Positions 52,010 through 62,439 of a stretch of 64,000 bases of DNA are shown in pieces. The number at the start of each line of letters is the position of its first letter. Positions within the stretch are counted from its first letter, which is position 1. This DNA comes from Prorocentrum cordatum (taxonomy: Eukaryota; Sar; Dinophyceae; Prorocentrales; Prorocentraceae): assembly GCA_963575745.1 (NCBI GenBank), contig CAUYUJ010001336.1, forward strand, positions 891,931-955,930. The letters run 5' to 3'. Made by a program: the position numbers and the translations under genes. The notes beneath the pieces were generated by a model. The model saw only the letters and a program-made list of their open reading frames with translations, ran no database searches and was not told the DNA's origin.

Positions 52010-52935
52010 TTAGACGGAGGAGGGCGCAGGAGGAGGAAGGGGGCGCAGGAGGAGGAGGACCAGTGTAAACCCAAGAGTCATCAACAGTGTTGGAGCAAAC
52101 CCTTCCTCAAAGCTCCCTCTTCGTAGGCCCCCACAACGGTTCCTTTCCATTGGTGGAACTGCCTCGTTGGAAGACACCAGCTTGAAGACCCTGAAACATG
52201 CCAAAACACTGTTCTCGGGAATCCAACGCCACGGATCAACCTGACTGTTGCGTCTCGACGATACTGAATCGTACCAGAACGCCGTTCCCAGGACGTCAAC
52301 ACAAAGAACCAACGTAACTGTATCACCCGCATAATCCTGAACCCTTCCGAAACACCTGTTCTCGTACATTGATGATGGGAATCCGCGAAACTCTTGCAAT
52401 GTGTTAAAAGATTGTGCGCGGCGCTAAGGCGAGAACAACATTTTGAAAACCACCCGCCCTCAATCCGTGAAACTCTTGCAACATTTTGAGCCATTGTGCG
52501 CCGCGCTGAAGAGAGAATCGCATTTTGAAAACCACCCGCCCTCAACCCGTGAAGCTCTTGCAATTTGGTTAAACGAATGTGCGCCGCGCTGAAGCGATAA
52601 TCACATTTTGAAAACCACCCGCTCTCAATCCGAGAAACTCTTGCAACATGTTTAAACGATTGTGCACCGCGCCAAGACGAGAACCACATGTTGAAAACCA
52701 CCCGTCCTCAATCCGTGAACATCTTGCAACATGTGAAAACGAATGTGCGCCACGCCAAGGCGAGAGCCACATGTTGAAAACCACCCGCCCTCATGTGTGA
52801 AACCGTTGCCATTTCAACCTTCAGAGTCATGAGTGGTGAGGAGTCTCAGGCGAAATGCCCAGCCCGCCCTAAAAACTGGCCTCGGGGTGCGACAGGGAGA
52901 AATTATCTATAAGGGAAAAGACTGGAGGAGGAGGA
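52010..52935. repeat. Composite satellite block, copy 2
   Basis: Same sub-block order as 51300-52000: GGA/GCGCAGGAGG plus CCAGTGTAAACCCA (52010-52130), 75-80 bp repeats (52130-52390), five 83-bp units (starts 52413, 52495, 52578, 52661, 52744), and tail AGTCTCAGGCGAAATGC (52842-52858) then GCGACAGGGAGAAATTAT. It has two more 83-bp units than copy 1. Confidence 0.85.
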
Positions 52936-53069
52936 GGAGGAGGATGGAGGGGGGGAAGATGGACGGGACGGGACCCGGAACGGCTGCGATCTCTTGGCCC
53001 CGCCCCGCTGCCCAGCCCAGCCTCCTCGCAGGCCGCCACGGGGCCTCGGCCGTTGCGTGCGTCCACCTG

Positions 53070-53195
53070 GGCGGCCGTCGTCGTTGTCGTCGTCGTCGTC
53101 GTCGTGGTGGTCGTCGTCGTCATCGTCGTCGTCGTCGCGGTGGTCGTCGTGGTCGTCGTCGTCGTCGTCGCCGCCGCCGCCGCCATCGTCGCCGT
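53070..53195. repeat. (CGT)n array
   Basis: GTCGTCGTCGTCGTCGTGGT run. The long plus-strand frame through it (52994-54070) is not credible as a whole. Confidence 0.95.
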
Positions 53196-53710
53196 CGTGT
53201 TCGGCCCTCGGGGGCCCTCGCCAAGTCCAGGACAACCAAAAAACAGCTCTGGCTGAAAAGCCGGCCCCAGGCCAGATAGGGACAGGGTCGGGACTTCCAG
53301 GGGACCCAGTATGGAAAACGTCAAGACATCGCACGCCTGGGGAGGGGGCAGGAGGAGCAGGAAGAGGAGCAGGAGGAGGAGGGAGGAAGCCTTGCAGCCT
53401 TGACCTCTCGTACGGGGGGGGGGGGGCCGTCCGCGGCGGGGGCTCGCCGCCACGCTGCGCCATCGGGCCGCCCGCGAGGTCAGGGCTCAGCGCGGCCTCT
53501 GAGGCGGCTATCAGGAACCGCTGGAGCTGCTGCTGGCGGCCTTCGCGGTGGGCGACGTCGCGCTGGGCCTTGGGCCGCCGCATGCACACACGGCGGGCGG
53601 TTGTCCGCTGCGTGCTGTGCTGGGCCAGGCCGGCTCCGCCTGGCCTCCCGCTGCTGAGCTGCTGGAAGGTCGACGCCGTGAAGCCCGAGGTGGCCGATGC
53701 GGTTTCGCAC

Positions 53711-53854
53711 AAGGCATCTATACACCACCACCGTGCCAAGGCAGGGCCATCCTGGGCCCCAGGATGGTGTATACGCCCTCCTGGCCGAGGCCAAGAGGGT
53801 CTATACACCATCCTGGGGCCCAGGATGGCCCTGGCCTGTCACGATAGATGCCTT
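53711..53854. mobile_element. 144-bp foldback (hairpin) element
   Basis: Inverted repeat beginning AAGGCATCTATACACCACCA and ending ACGATAGATGCCTT, with internal arms CAGGGCCATCCTGGGCCCCA / TGGGGCCCAGGATGGCCCTG and centre GCCCTCCTGGCCGAGGCC. Same length and centre (TATACGCCCTCCT) as 29721-29867, so both belong to one family. Confidence 0.8.
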
Positions 53855-53984
53855 CGTCGGAGCGGTGGCCCCCCGAGTGCCTCCGTGCGAGCCAGCCTGG
53901 TCAGCGCTGGCCAGGCACGGGGCCTTTCGCCGACGTCGTGCCGCCGCCTCCGACCTTCGAGGCCCGTGGTGGCCTGGGCGAGGC

Positions 53985-54660
53985 TGTCCCATGGAGGCGC
54001 CGGTGGCGATCCCCCGGGTGCTGGTGCCGCTCGGGCTGCCGAGGGCCTCCGAGATGCTGGTGTAGACTGAATGGCCGGAGGCGGTGTTCGAGATGATACC
54101 GTTGGAGTCGGCGCTGCCGCTCAGGATCAGTGCGGGAAGGGTGTCGCGCAGGATTTTGGAGGACGCAGACGCAGTGGGTGTACATCGCCTTCGCGGCGCA
54201 GATGCTGCATCTCGAGGTGGAGCCGCCGGGCTTCGAGCTGCTGCTCACCATCCCACGGATGTTCCTGGAAGTGATGCCGATGCATGCCATTTCGCCGCCG
54301 AGCCGCGTGGTGAAGCTGAAAGTGGTGGTCGCGACGATGATCATGATCGAGTTGCTGGAAGCGCTCTTGTCGAGACGCTCGTCGGGAGGCTCATGACGGA
54401 CTCATTTCCTGTATTCGAACTCACCTTAAACATTATGATGTCTGACATCTTGGAGGCCCTAGACACATCTGGAGTTGAGGACGGGCCGACCTTCACCGAG
54501 CTTGCTTCCCGCGCGCGGGACAAAACCGAGGCCAACACCATCGATAGACATTGCTTTGCGCACGTCCGGGATATATTCTTTGCTGTCAAAATCTTCTGGC
54601 CATCGTCCTAGCAAGGCTGACTGTGGACGGTATTCCCGTGAAGGGGTACGTGGATGAGCT
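53985..54660 (+). pseudogene. Broken plus-strand coding region, unknown
   Basis: Successive protein-like pieces lie on the plus strand in changing frames: EAVFEMIPLESALPLRISAG (54075-54150), WVYIAFAAQMLHLEVEPPGF and ELLLTIPRMFLEVMPMHAIS (54175-54290), FELTLNIMMSDILEALDTSG and VEDGPTFTELASRARDKTEA (54415-54530), ending AHVRDIFFAVKIFWPSS before TAG at 54609. A further piece, ARLTVDGIPVKGYVDELFSD, follows at 54612. This pattern fits either a pseudogene with several indels or several short exons. No family recognised. It is one of the few coding signals on the plus strand. Confidence 0.35.
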
Positions 54661-54789
54661 GTTTTCGGACGAACAGTGTCTTCGATGCCGCTTTCGCCAC
54701 AGTGTTGGCGCCCTCAAACTAGGTCGCAGCCCCTGTTTTTTATGCACACGGCGGAGCTCTTGACCCTCATCATGGGGAGGACGGATGGT

Positions 54790-55750
54790 GGGGCGGGGAG
54801 CTGGGCTTCCAGGTCGGGGTGCACGTGCTGGTCAAGCGGGTAAAGCAGGTTACGAGGCCCACGCACTGGCACAAAACTCACGGGCAGGATTCTCCGGGTA
54901 GGGTGCGTGTGTTGTCGCTGCACGCGTGCCTAGCCTTTTCTTCCACTGCACTCTCCCTGCCGAGGTTTCAAATGAAGTTGGTGGGAGGAGATGATGGGGT
55001 GTGATGAGCGGCGTGGTTACCGAGGACGCTTGTCGGAACGGCGCGGCCCGTCCTGGAGGCCTGTCGAAACAGCCTGTTCTTTGACATGTTCGCCCTCACG
55101 GCGCGGTCCGTTCCAGGACACAAGTCTGCGCTCTTCGACTTCGGCCATAGCGCCCCCCGTGCGCGCGGTGGACTGTGACCTTGGCTGCAGCAGCCTCTCA
55201 CTGTCTTCTCTGGCGCCCAGCTCATCGCCGCTTGCGGTCCGCCGCTGAACCCTGGAGTGCCCTTAGCGATGGGCCTCGCAGGCGCGAGGCGCATGGTCTC
55301 TCGCTCGCTCTCCAGCATCTGCGGGCTGCTGGAGGAGAGGAGAACCACACAGACACAAGTGAACGCCGATTCCCAAGAAAATGAAAAACATGGGAAGGGG
55401 GAGGAAGAAAACCCAGAAAACATGGAACAATAATGTAAAACCTGGGTGTTGTGCATACTTATTAGTGCGTCCCTAGGCCCCTCCGGTTGTTGGAGGGCAG
55501 AAGGGGTGGTGGAACTGGTGGATGTTTGCGGCTCCTCTTCGCGCGGGGCCGATCGGCGGCACGATTAGCTGCAGATGCAGATCCGGCTCGCTCTGCCCCT
55601 TACCATCGCTCGGACGTGCATTCCTCGTGTTTTTACCTAACAGCGAAGACTGATAGGTTTCTAGTTGACTCAAAAGAGCTCACAGATCACTCCACAGGGG
55701 GGTCCGGGCAGGCGTTGGGAGTGGCCGGCCGGGCCTGTGCCGGGCTCGTT
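54790..55750. other. No supported gene
   Basis: A short plus-strand piece (GELGFQVGVHVLVKRVKQVT, about 54797-54860) may belong to the broken region upstream. Otherwise no coding signal. Confidence 0.35.
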
Positions 55751-55754
55751 TTTC

Positions 55755-56250
55755 ACCAACAGTCACACACTTCGTGCTCGTCGACCTCTCAGAACCCCAT
55801 TCCCAGGCCACATTCTGAATAACCGGATGCAACAGTCACACACTTGGTGCTCCTTGACCTCCCAGAACGCCATTCCCGGGCCACATTCGGAATAGCCGGA
55901 CGCAACAGTCATACAATTCTTCGTACTTGACACCCCAGAACTCCATTCCCGGGCCACATTCTGATTAACGGGATGCAGCAGTCACACATTTCGAGCTCTT
56001 TGGCATCCCAGAACCCCATTCCCAGGCCACATTCGGAATAACAGGATGCAAGAGTCACACACTTCGTGCTCCGAGACCTCCCAGAACGCCATTCCCAGGC
56101 TACATTTGGAAAAATCGCACACAACAGGTATACACGCCGGGCTATCTGGCTGTCTGGAACGGCAATCCCGGGATACATTCAGAGTAATCCCACGCGACAG
56201 TCACACACTTTGTGCTCTGTGACCTCTCAGAACTTCATATCTGGGCGACA
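55755..56250. repeat. 73-bp tandem repeat, about seven copies
   Basis: Unit with CAGTCACACACTTCGTGCTC, GACCTCCCAGAACGCCATTC and CCGGGCCACATTCGGAATA. Starts near 55759, 55831, 55905, 55979, 56053, 56127 and 56200. Confidence 0.9.
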
Positions 56251-56554
56251 CTCCTGGGCAACACTCGTTCTCTCACTATCATGCAACACTCATACACAGT
56301 GTCCTTGTCGACCTGTCACATCTCAACTTTCAATTCCCTGACACAAGCGTCACACACACACTGATTTCTCTGAGTTTTCACTAGGTTAGTCTCGGGTCAC
56401 ATTTTATATTCCTTCCGCGACAGCCGTGCTTGTTTTAGGAGTTGCTAGTGACACTGCAGTCCATTTCACTCAACGTGCCTCGTCACCAGAGTTTCGATTG
56501 CAATGGCGTTCCCCTGGCCGTACCGCTATATGGAACATACTTTCAAGCTCCATG

Positions 56555-56720
56555 CGTTGATAGCAATGTCTCCTTTGAACAAGCGTCCATTCATTTTCCA
56601 CGCGTTGATAGCAGTGTCTCGTTTGGACATATATCTATTCAAGTTCCGTGCGTTGATAGCAGTGTCTCGTTTATACATGTAGTCATTCAAGCGACATGCG
56701 TCCATGGCAGTACCTTGTTT
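56555..56720. repeat. 54-bp tandem repeat, about three copies
   Basis: TGCGTTGATAGCAGTGTCTC followed by GTTTGGACATATATCTATTC-like sequence and CAAG, repeated at about 54-bp steps. Confidence 0.85.
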
Positions 56721-56879
56721 GACAACACATCGAATCAAACTCAGCGCGACGATGACAACAGCTTTTGCATCACTATTACTGTTACTGTTGGTATCACAGT
56801 GCCTCTCACTGCTGCTGCATGTTTCAGTTATACTTAGACACATCGCTGTTAGGTTGCTTTGCCGGGATAATTTTATGTT

Positions 56880-56975
56880 TTCGTGCGTGCTTTCTTGGCC
56901 AGATGATCCAGGATGCTCCTCGATGGTACTCGCCGAGAAAGAATTCACACGTCCGAGCGATGCCAAGTGCCCGGC
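56880..56975 (+). repeat. Dispersed repeat shared with 16795-16900
   Basis: GCTCCTCGATGGTACTCGCC and CACACGTCCGAGCGATGCCA match the copy at 16 kb in direct orientation. Confidence 0.65.
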
Positions 56976-57442
56976 TCCCCCGCTGTACCAGCGGAGGTAG
57001 GCCCTCGCATGCACGGATTCTCGTCGTCCTTCTGGCGGGCGGTCCTGGGCAGTGGTGTGGAGGCTGCGGGAAGTGGGAGGAGGCTCGGGGTTGACGGAGG
57101 CGGCTTTGCGTTTGGCTCTCATGCTGCATGTCGTCCTACATCCTACCCACCCCGCACCATTCGAGCTCGAATAGCAGAACGTGCTGCACCGTCTCACTGG
57201 GCTAGGACCGCCTTGGCTTGCGCTCGGCCCTGCTGTTGGGCCGCCTGCAGGTCTTACCCGACTCCCCCATCAACTGTCTCTCTCTCTCTCTCTCTTTCTC
57301 CCTTTCTCTCTCTCTCTCTCTCTCGGCTCTTCCTTGCCGCGTGGATTATCCTGGATTGCCGCGTGGGCCTGTCCCGGTTGCTGTTGATGTTTGGGGAGGC
57401 CAAGTCGGTGGATATGGAGGTGTTGGAGGTGGCGTTCGTATT

Positions 57443-57650
57443 TTCGGCGGCGACCGAGGGGGAAAGGGGGAAGGAGACGGCCTTGTCAGAAGGCTCGGAA
57501 GTCACCCAGCCTTCTGAGAAGGTTTCTAAGCCTTCCCTGAAAACAAAACAAAATATCAGACGGCAGGAGGGTTTCTGAGAAGTCCCGCCGCCTTCTGGGA
57601 AAGTCTTCTTCTTCTCTCTCTCTCTCTCTCCCCCCTCGCTCGTCGCCGCT
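57443..57650 (+). mobile_element. GTCGGCG/GAGAAGG MITE, copy 2
   Basis: About 208 bp, same orientation as 17285-17483, with a (CT)n expansion near its right end (57615-57630). A CT microsatellite also lies just upstream at 57275-57325. Confidence 0.7.
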
Positions 57651-57779
57651 CTTGCATGTCATGGGTATCCCTTCCGTAACCAGCATCCAGATTCCCCGTG
57701 CTGCGCTTGCGGGCGGGGCCGCGCGCGCGCGTGGCCCCTCGGCTGATGCATGCGGGCCGCGCGCCCCAGTAGCAAAGAA

Positions 57780-57910
57780 AAAGGAGGATGGAGGGAGGGA
57801 GGGAGTGTGGATAGAGGGCAGAGGGATGAAGGGAGTGCGGATAGAGGGATGAAGGGATGAAGGGAAGGAGGGAGGGAGTGTGGATGGAGGGCAGACGGAT
57901 GACGGTAGGG
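57780..57910. repeat. GGGAGGGAGTGTGGATAGAG repeats
   Basis: Purine-rich repeat of about 28-36 bp with GGATGAAGGGATGAAGGGA words, between two MITE copies. Confidence 0.75.
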
Positions 57911-58061
57911 AGGAAGGGCGACTGGAAGAGGATGGGGCACAGGAGTGCGGATGGAGGGCGGGGGGAGGGACGAGGGAGCACGGCAGGGGGGGAGCAAAGA
58001 GGGCATGGAGGAAACGACGCGCCTGGCAGGCAGAGGGCAGGGAGGAGGAAGGTGAACAAAG

Positions 58062-58262
58062 GTCGGCGGCGATGGAACGGACATGAGAAGGGGAAGACCT
58101 TCTCAGAAGGCGGCGGGACTTCTCACAAACCCTCGCGCCTGCTGACCATGTTCTGTGTCTTCGGGGAAGGCCCGGAAAACTTCTCAGAAGGCTGGGGGCT
58201 CCCGAACCTTCTCGAGAAGGCCTTCTCCTTCTCACTTCCCCCCCCCTTCGCTCGCCGCCGAC
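58062..58262 (-). mobile_element. GTCGGCG/GAGAAGG MITE, copy 3 (inverted)
   Basis: About 201 bp, inverted relative to copy 2, which ends 410 bp upstream. Begins GTCGGCGGCGATGG..GAGAAGG and ends CCTTCTCCTTCTCACTTCCC ... GCTCGCCGCCGAC. Confidence 0.75.
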
Positions 58263-58320
58263 AAGATGAGGCCGAAATGGTGTAGAAAACCCCTTGCTGC
58301 GCCACGCGCACAGATCCCGA

Positions 58321-58454
58321 CCAGCCATAACTGGGGGAGCTGTGGTCCTTCCTCCCTGGGGGAACCGCATCGCATCGACGATCCCTCGAGAGGGGTGTCG
58401 AAATCGATGGGCCCCCCAGGGGGGTGAGGACCACAGATCCCCCAGTTGTGGCTG
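58321..58454. mobile_element. 134-bp foldback (hairpin) element
   Basis: Outer arms CCAGCCATAACTGGGGGAGC / ATCCCCCAGTTGTGGCTGG with 26 of 28 bases pairing through TGTGGTCC; inner arms TCCTCCCTGGGGG / CCCCCCAGGGGGGTGAGGA; and a loop that itself folds (CATCGA...CCCTCGAGAGGGG...TCGATG). Similar in size to the hairpins at 29721 and 53711 but different in sequence. Confidence 0.75.
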
Positions 58455-58459
58455 GCCTG

Positions 58460-60060
58460 AGATCCATCCCCGGCGCCCCCAGGCGCGAGCTCGAAAGCAC
58501 GGTCCTGGCCGGGCGCGGTGAGGCCGCGGGCCCCCCGCGCGGGCCCGCGCCGTGCGGCCTGCCGGCCGCGGGCCCCTCCTCTTCGGGAGCCCTCGGTCCT
58601 CGCCGCAGCCCGTTTTTTTTATCTATTTGTTTTTGTCCGCGCTCATTCGCAAAACCAAACCACACGATGCTCGTCAAGCATCAGACTGGGAGGGCGCTGG
58701 CAGCGCACATCCCTGGATCCGGTCGGGGAGGGGCCGGCGGGCCCAGCGTTCCTAGATAGGCCTACCACGACATGTTCTCAGGATCCAAGACTGCCCGAAT
58801 GACCAAAACGAGGTTCCGAGAACCTCGAGGCCGAGGTGTGAAAGCAGGGCGGCCCCAGCCAGAAGTGTTCCGAGAACGTTCCGTGCACACCACAGAGAAG
58901 GTTCTTAGAACACTCCTTGGCGAGCCTAGAGGCGAGCCAAAACGCCTCGCCACTGCTTGACCGGGCCCGCGCGCGAGACGTGCCGAGGCCGCACGCGCGG
59001 GCGGCCGGCGCGCCAGCCGCCCCACGGGGCCGAGCGCCGGAGCGAGTCGTGCGGGCCACGGGGCGCGTGCCCGCCCGGGCCGGCCACCACGGAGAGGCCC
59101 GGTGCAGGCGGAGGTTTTGGAGGCCTGGAGATGGGCACCACACCAACACAGGGGGCTGCCTCCACAGGTGGAAGAAGATCCTAGATTTCGGCGTTGGTGG
59201 TAATATTTCGGCCGCCTCGGAAGCCAGAACCTTACCACCATCGCCGAGATCGGGATCGTCTTCCCTCGGTGGAAGCACCGCCATATTGGTGTTGGTGTCC
59301 ACCTCTAGGCCTGCGAGGTTACCCCTGCAGGATATCCCCCCCTAAGTGACATATTTTTCTTGGCGGCCTTATCGGCTGACTGGTGCCCCCCACCGCGGGC
59401 CCGCCAGCAGCGCTCTCATGGAAAATCTTGGTTCACGCACTATGCATTCAGAAGCCTTGTCCTGACGCCTGGGCGTTGGCCGAGCACTCCGCGCGGACTT
59501 CCTCCGTAACGTCAGCGTTGTGATTCACGAATTCGTGGGGGGCGCGTGTCTTAAAACAGAATTCCCCCGCTCGGGCGAACCGCGGGAAGGCGCCCGCCAA
59601 ATTGAAAATCAACGGCGGGGGCGCTGGCGATTACCGCCGACGCCCGGCCGCCAACGAAAGGCGACAAAACCAGAACAACACAGACTGGGGGGAGAGGGGG
59701 GCGGGAGGCAACGGCGGCAGAAGCAGGGACCGTGAACCTGGGCGAAAGCTGTTCGAAATGACGAAGAACTGCTGTCGGCGCTCGCCCTCGCACTTTCCGC
59801 ATTCGTGTTTGTCGCACCGATGGCCGTCCTTTGCCCTGGTCGCAACCGGGGGGCGCCACTTGCCTCGCGGACCCGCGAGCAAGGCGGGCTGGACGAAAGG
59901 AGGCGTGGCCAACCGGGGATTTGCCAAGCAGCTCACATTGCTGATTTTCCGAACGCCTACTGGCGCCGATAGCGGCCATGCATCGAGGACTGGCCCCTCG
60001 GCGGGGCGACCGAAACCCCCCTTTCCGTCCCCAGCCTTTCGTCCGACCCGAAGCGGGAAA
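58460..60060. other. No supported gene
   Basis: GC-rich unique sequence with short shadow frames only. Nothing recognised. Confidence 0.4.
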
Positions 60061-60069
60061 CCCTCCTCC

Positions 60070-60280
60070 CCCCGTCGACGACGACGACGAGAAGGCCTAG
60101 TGTAGTCGACGACGACGACGAGGACAACGACGACGATGACGAGGAGGTCGAGGACGAGCACGCGCGTTCGACGACGACGACGACGACCACGACGATGACG
60201 ACGTCGACGTCGACGACGACGACGACGACAACGCATTGCGGATGCCGCGTGGGGGAAGGCGGTCTTAGGCCCGCTGTAGT

Positions 60281-60316
<36 letters not shown>

Positions 60317-60345
60317 TGATGGACGACGGCGACGACGCACTGCGG
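60070..60345. repeat. (GAC)n array with interspersed ACGCAYTGCGGATGCCG boxes
   Basis: GACGACGACGACGACGACGA with boxes AACGCATTGCGGATGCCG (60232) and GGCCCGCTGTAGTCGACGAC (60268), then ACGCACTGCGGATGCC (60336). The same boxes in the same orientation recur in 62130-62430. Confidence 0.9.
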
Positions 60346-60350
60346 ATGCC

Positions 60351-60760
60351 TACAGACTGTCCGATGAGGTTGGCACGATTTGTGGGACCGTCTTGGCACG
60401 TCCGGCGCGCCTGCGACCCCCCGCGGGCGGCCACGAAGAGGGCCTCGCTAACCCGAGTTCGCCGTGCCATGCCGACTGCTAAGGCGAAGGCTGCGGCAAA
60501 GGCTGCGGCAAAGGCGCTGGCACAGAAGAACTCGAGGCGCCATCTGCGCAGGGAGGCGCGCAAGAGCTTGAACGAGCTTGCTCGTGAACTGCTCGTGCCT
60601 ACTCACCTGTTCGAATGTTTGATGTTGCGTTCTTTTTTCCAGTAGACATCTGCCGAGGGCACGCAAAGACCCCTTCTGGGGCCTTCAGCAACTCGGAATC
60701 GCCGACGCCACGGCCCTAGCGGCAAGACAGGCGGTCGGGATCCCAGCGGAGGCCGCAGCC
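60351..60760 (+). repeat. Left arm of a large inverted repeat, with ORF
   Basis: This 410-bp segment pairs with 61580-62115 in inverse orientation over nearly its whole length. It carries a plus-strand frame (60316-60645) with ARFVGPSWHVRRACDPPRAA, AKAKAAAKAAAKALAQKNSR, RHLRREARKSLNELARELLV and LFECLMLRSFFQ before the stop. The inverted partner encodes the same frame. Differences between the arms in the 3' half are mostly amino-acid changing, which argues against selection on the protein. Confidence 0.75.
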
Positions 60761-61579
60761 AACAGACAGTCAGGTAAGTTGGTGCGATTTGAGAAATCGG
60801 CCTGAAGCCTCAAATCGCACGAGGTTGCCCGACTGTCGGCCCCGAAAACACTCCAGAGGGTCCCAAAATGGAGGGTGTGAACGTGGCCTCGGGCGTCAGA
60901 TCCGGGTACGGATCCGCTACGCACCCTGGGCGGATCCGATGCATTTTTTAAAGACCCGGGCATCCTGAGTGGTGAAAACCTACAATGTTTGGACGGATCC
61001 GGTCGAACCACTCTACCCTTGTATAGTATCAATTAAGGGTACTGGAGGTTTCGAAGCCAGCTTCCGGTCGGCGGCACGGGGCAGGGGCCACGAGGGGGGG
61101 TGGGCAGGCGCCTTTCTAGAACTTTACCGAAGCGTTCCTTCTAGAATTTTACTGACCGCGTCATTCCTTCTTAGAAAGAATCCTTCTAGACTTTTACTGT
61201 GCCGGCCCTTAGAGGGCTCTTTCGTCTTACCACGGGAGAAGACAATGGCAGAACTGGTGCATGTTCAGACCCCGCGGAGACTTTGACGCACTCATGCTCG
61301 GGCTCGCTTACGTTCAGACACACGCTCATTCAGAATCACTGGTCCAAGATCACTCGCGCCCACACCCGCACGTGCCCGGGCCCAGTCATACCCCAACCCC
61401 ATTCGCGTCCAAACTTAATCGGTCTCGCCCTGCGCAGGGGCTCACTCGCACGGAGCCGCTCAGACTCCCTTCGCCCCGCGCAGGGGCTCACTCGCACCGA
61501 GTCGCTCGGATTCCCCCTCGGATGACACCCGCCGAAGGCACGCGACAACCGGCCCCAAAGTAACTTCAACAACTCGGGA
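60761..61579. other. Spacer of the large inverted repeat
   Basis: Holds a small hairpin GTGCGATTTGA...TCAAATCGCAC (60788-60825), three CCTTCTAGAAYTTTACTG words (61110-61200) and a 29-bp direct repeat GCGCAGGGGCTCACTCGCAC (61433 and 61480). No gene. Confidence 0.6.
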
Positions 61580-62115
61580 AGCTGCGGCCTCCACTGGGAT
61601 CCCGACCACCTGTCTTGCCGCTAGGGCCGTGGCGTCGGTGATCCCGAGATGATGAAGGCCCCGGGAGGAATCTCCGCGTGCCCTCGTCAGATGTCTACTG
61701 AAAAAAAGAACGCAACATCAAACATTCGAACAGGTGAGGACGCACGAGCAGTATACGAGCAAGCTCGTTCAAGCTCTTGCACGCCTCCCTGCGCAGATGG
61801 CGCCTCGAGATCTTCTCTGCCAGCGCCTTTGCCGCAGCCTTCGCCTTAGCACTCGGCACGGCACGGGGTTTCGGGCGAGGCCGGGGCCGCTCTCCTGGAG
61901 TCCCGGCCCCCCCAGCCGTCTTCACTCGGAGACGAGGAGGCACGCTGGGGAAGCAGGCGCCCCCCAGGGCCGCCCTTCTTGAGCCGAAATGTTGACGGAC
62001 CCAGCGAACTCGGGTTAGCGAGGCCCTCTTCGTGGCCGCCCGCGGGGGGTCGCGGACGTGCCGGACGTGCCAAGAGGGTCCCACAAATCGTACCAACCTT
62101 ATCGGACTGTCTGTA
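61580..62115 (-). repeat. Right arm of the large inverted repeat, with 126-bp insertion
   Basis: Inverse copy of 60351-60760. It carries about 126 extra bases (about 61862-61995) inside the conserved frame, which remains open (61695-62096, 133 residues, ending LFECLMLRSFFQ). At the 5' edge of the insertion in the minus sense is CATTTCGGCTCAAG, close to the dinoflagellate spliced-leader end. Confidence 0.75.
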
Positions 62116-62129
62116 ATGGAGCGGGAGAG

Positions 62130-62430
62130 GGTGTGCTGCGTAGGCCCGCTGTCGACGACGGCGACGGCGACGACGGCGACAACGCACTGCGAATGCCGCC
62201 CGCATGGGGGGGGGTGCTGCTCAGGCCCGCTGTAGTCGATGACGGCGACGATGACGATGACGATGACGACGACGACGACGAGGACGACAACGTACTGCGG
62301 ATGCCGGATGAGAGGGGGTGTCCGCTGTAGTCCCCCGATGTAGTCGACGACGGCGTCGGCGACGGCGACGGCGACGAAGACGACGACACCGACGATGACC
62401 GATGACGACGACGACGTCGATGACGACGAC
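62130..62430. repeat. (GAC)n/(GACGGC)n array
   Basis: GACGGCGACGGCGACGACGG and GATGACGACGACGACGACGA with boxes GGCCCGCTGTAGTCGATGAC and AACGTACTGCGGATGCCGGA, in the same orientation as the array at 60070-60345 although the arms between are inverted. Confidence 0.9.
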
Positions 62431-62439
62431 GCCTGAGAG

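Noticed and set aside
51690-52830. Minus-strand ORF with repeated ARVSRIEGGWFSKC-type peptides
   Set aside because: The repetition follows the 83-bp DNA unit, whose length is not a multiple of three, so the frame is preserved only by chance between some units.
55755-56250. Regular repeats with constant period, considered as a CRISPR array
   Set aside because: The whole 73-bp unit is repeated with scattered differences; there are no unique spacers, and the genome is eukaryotic.
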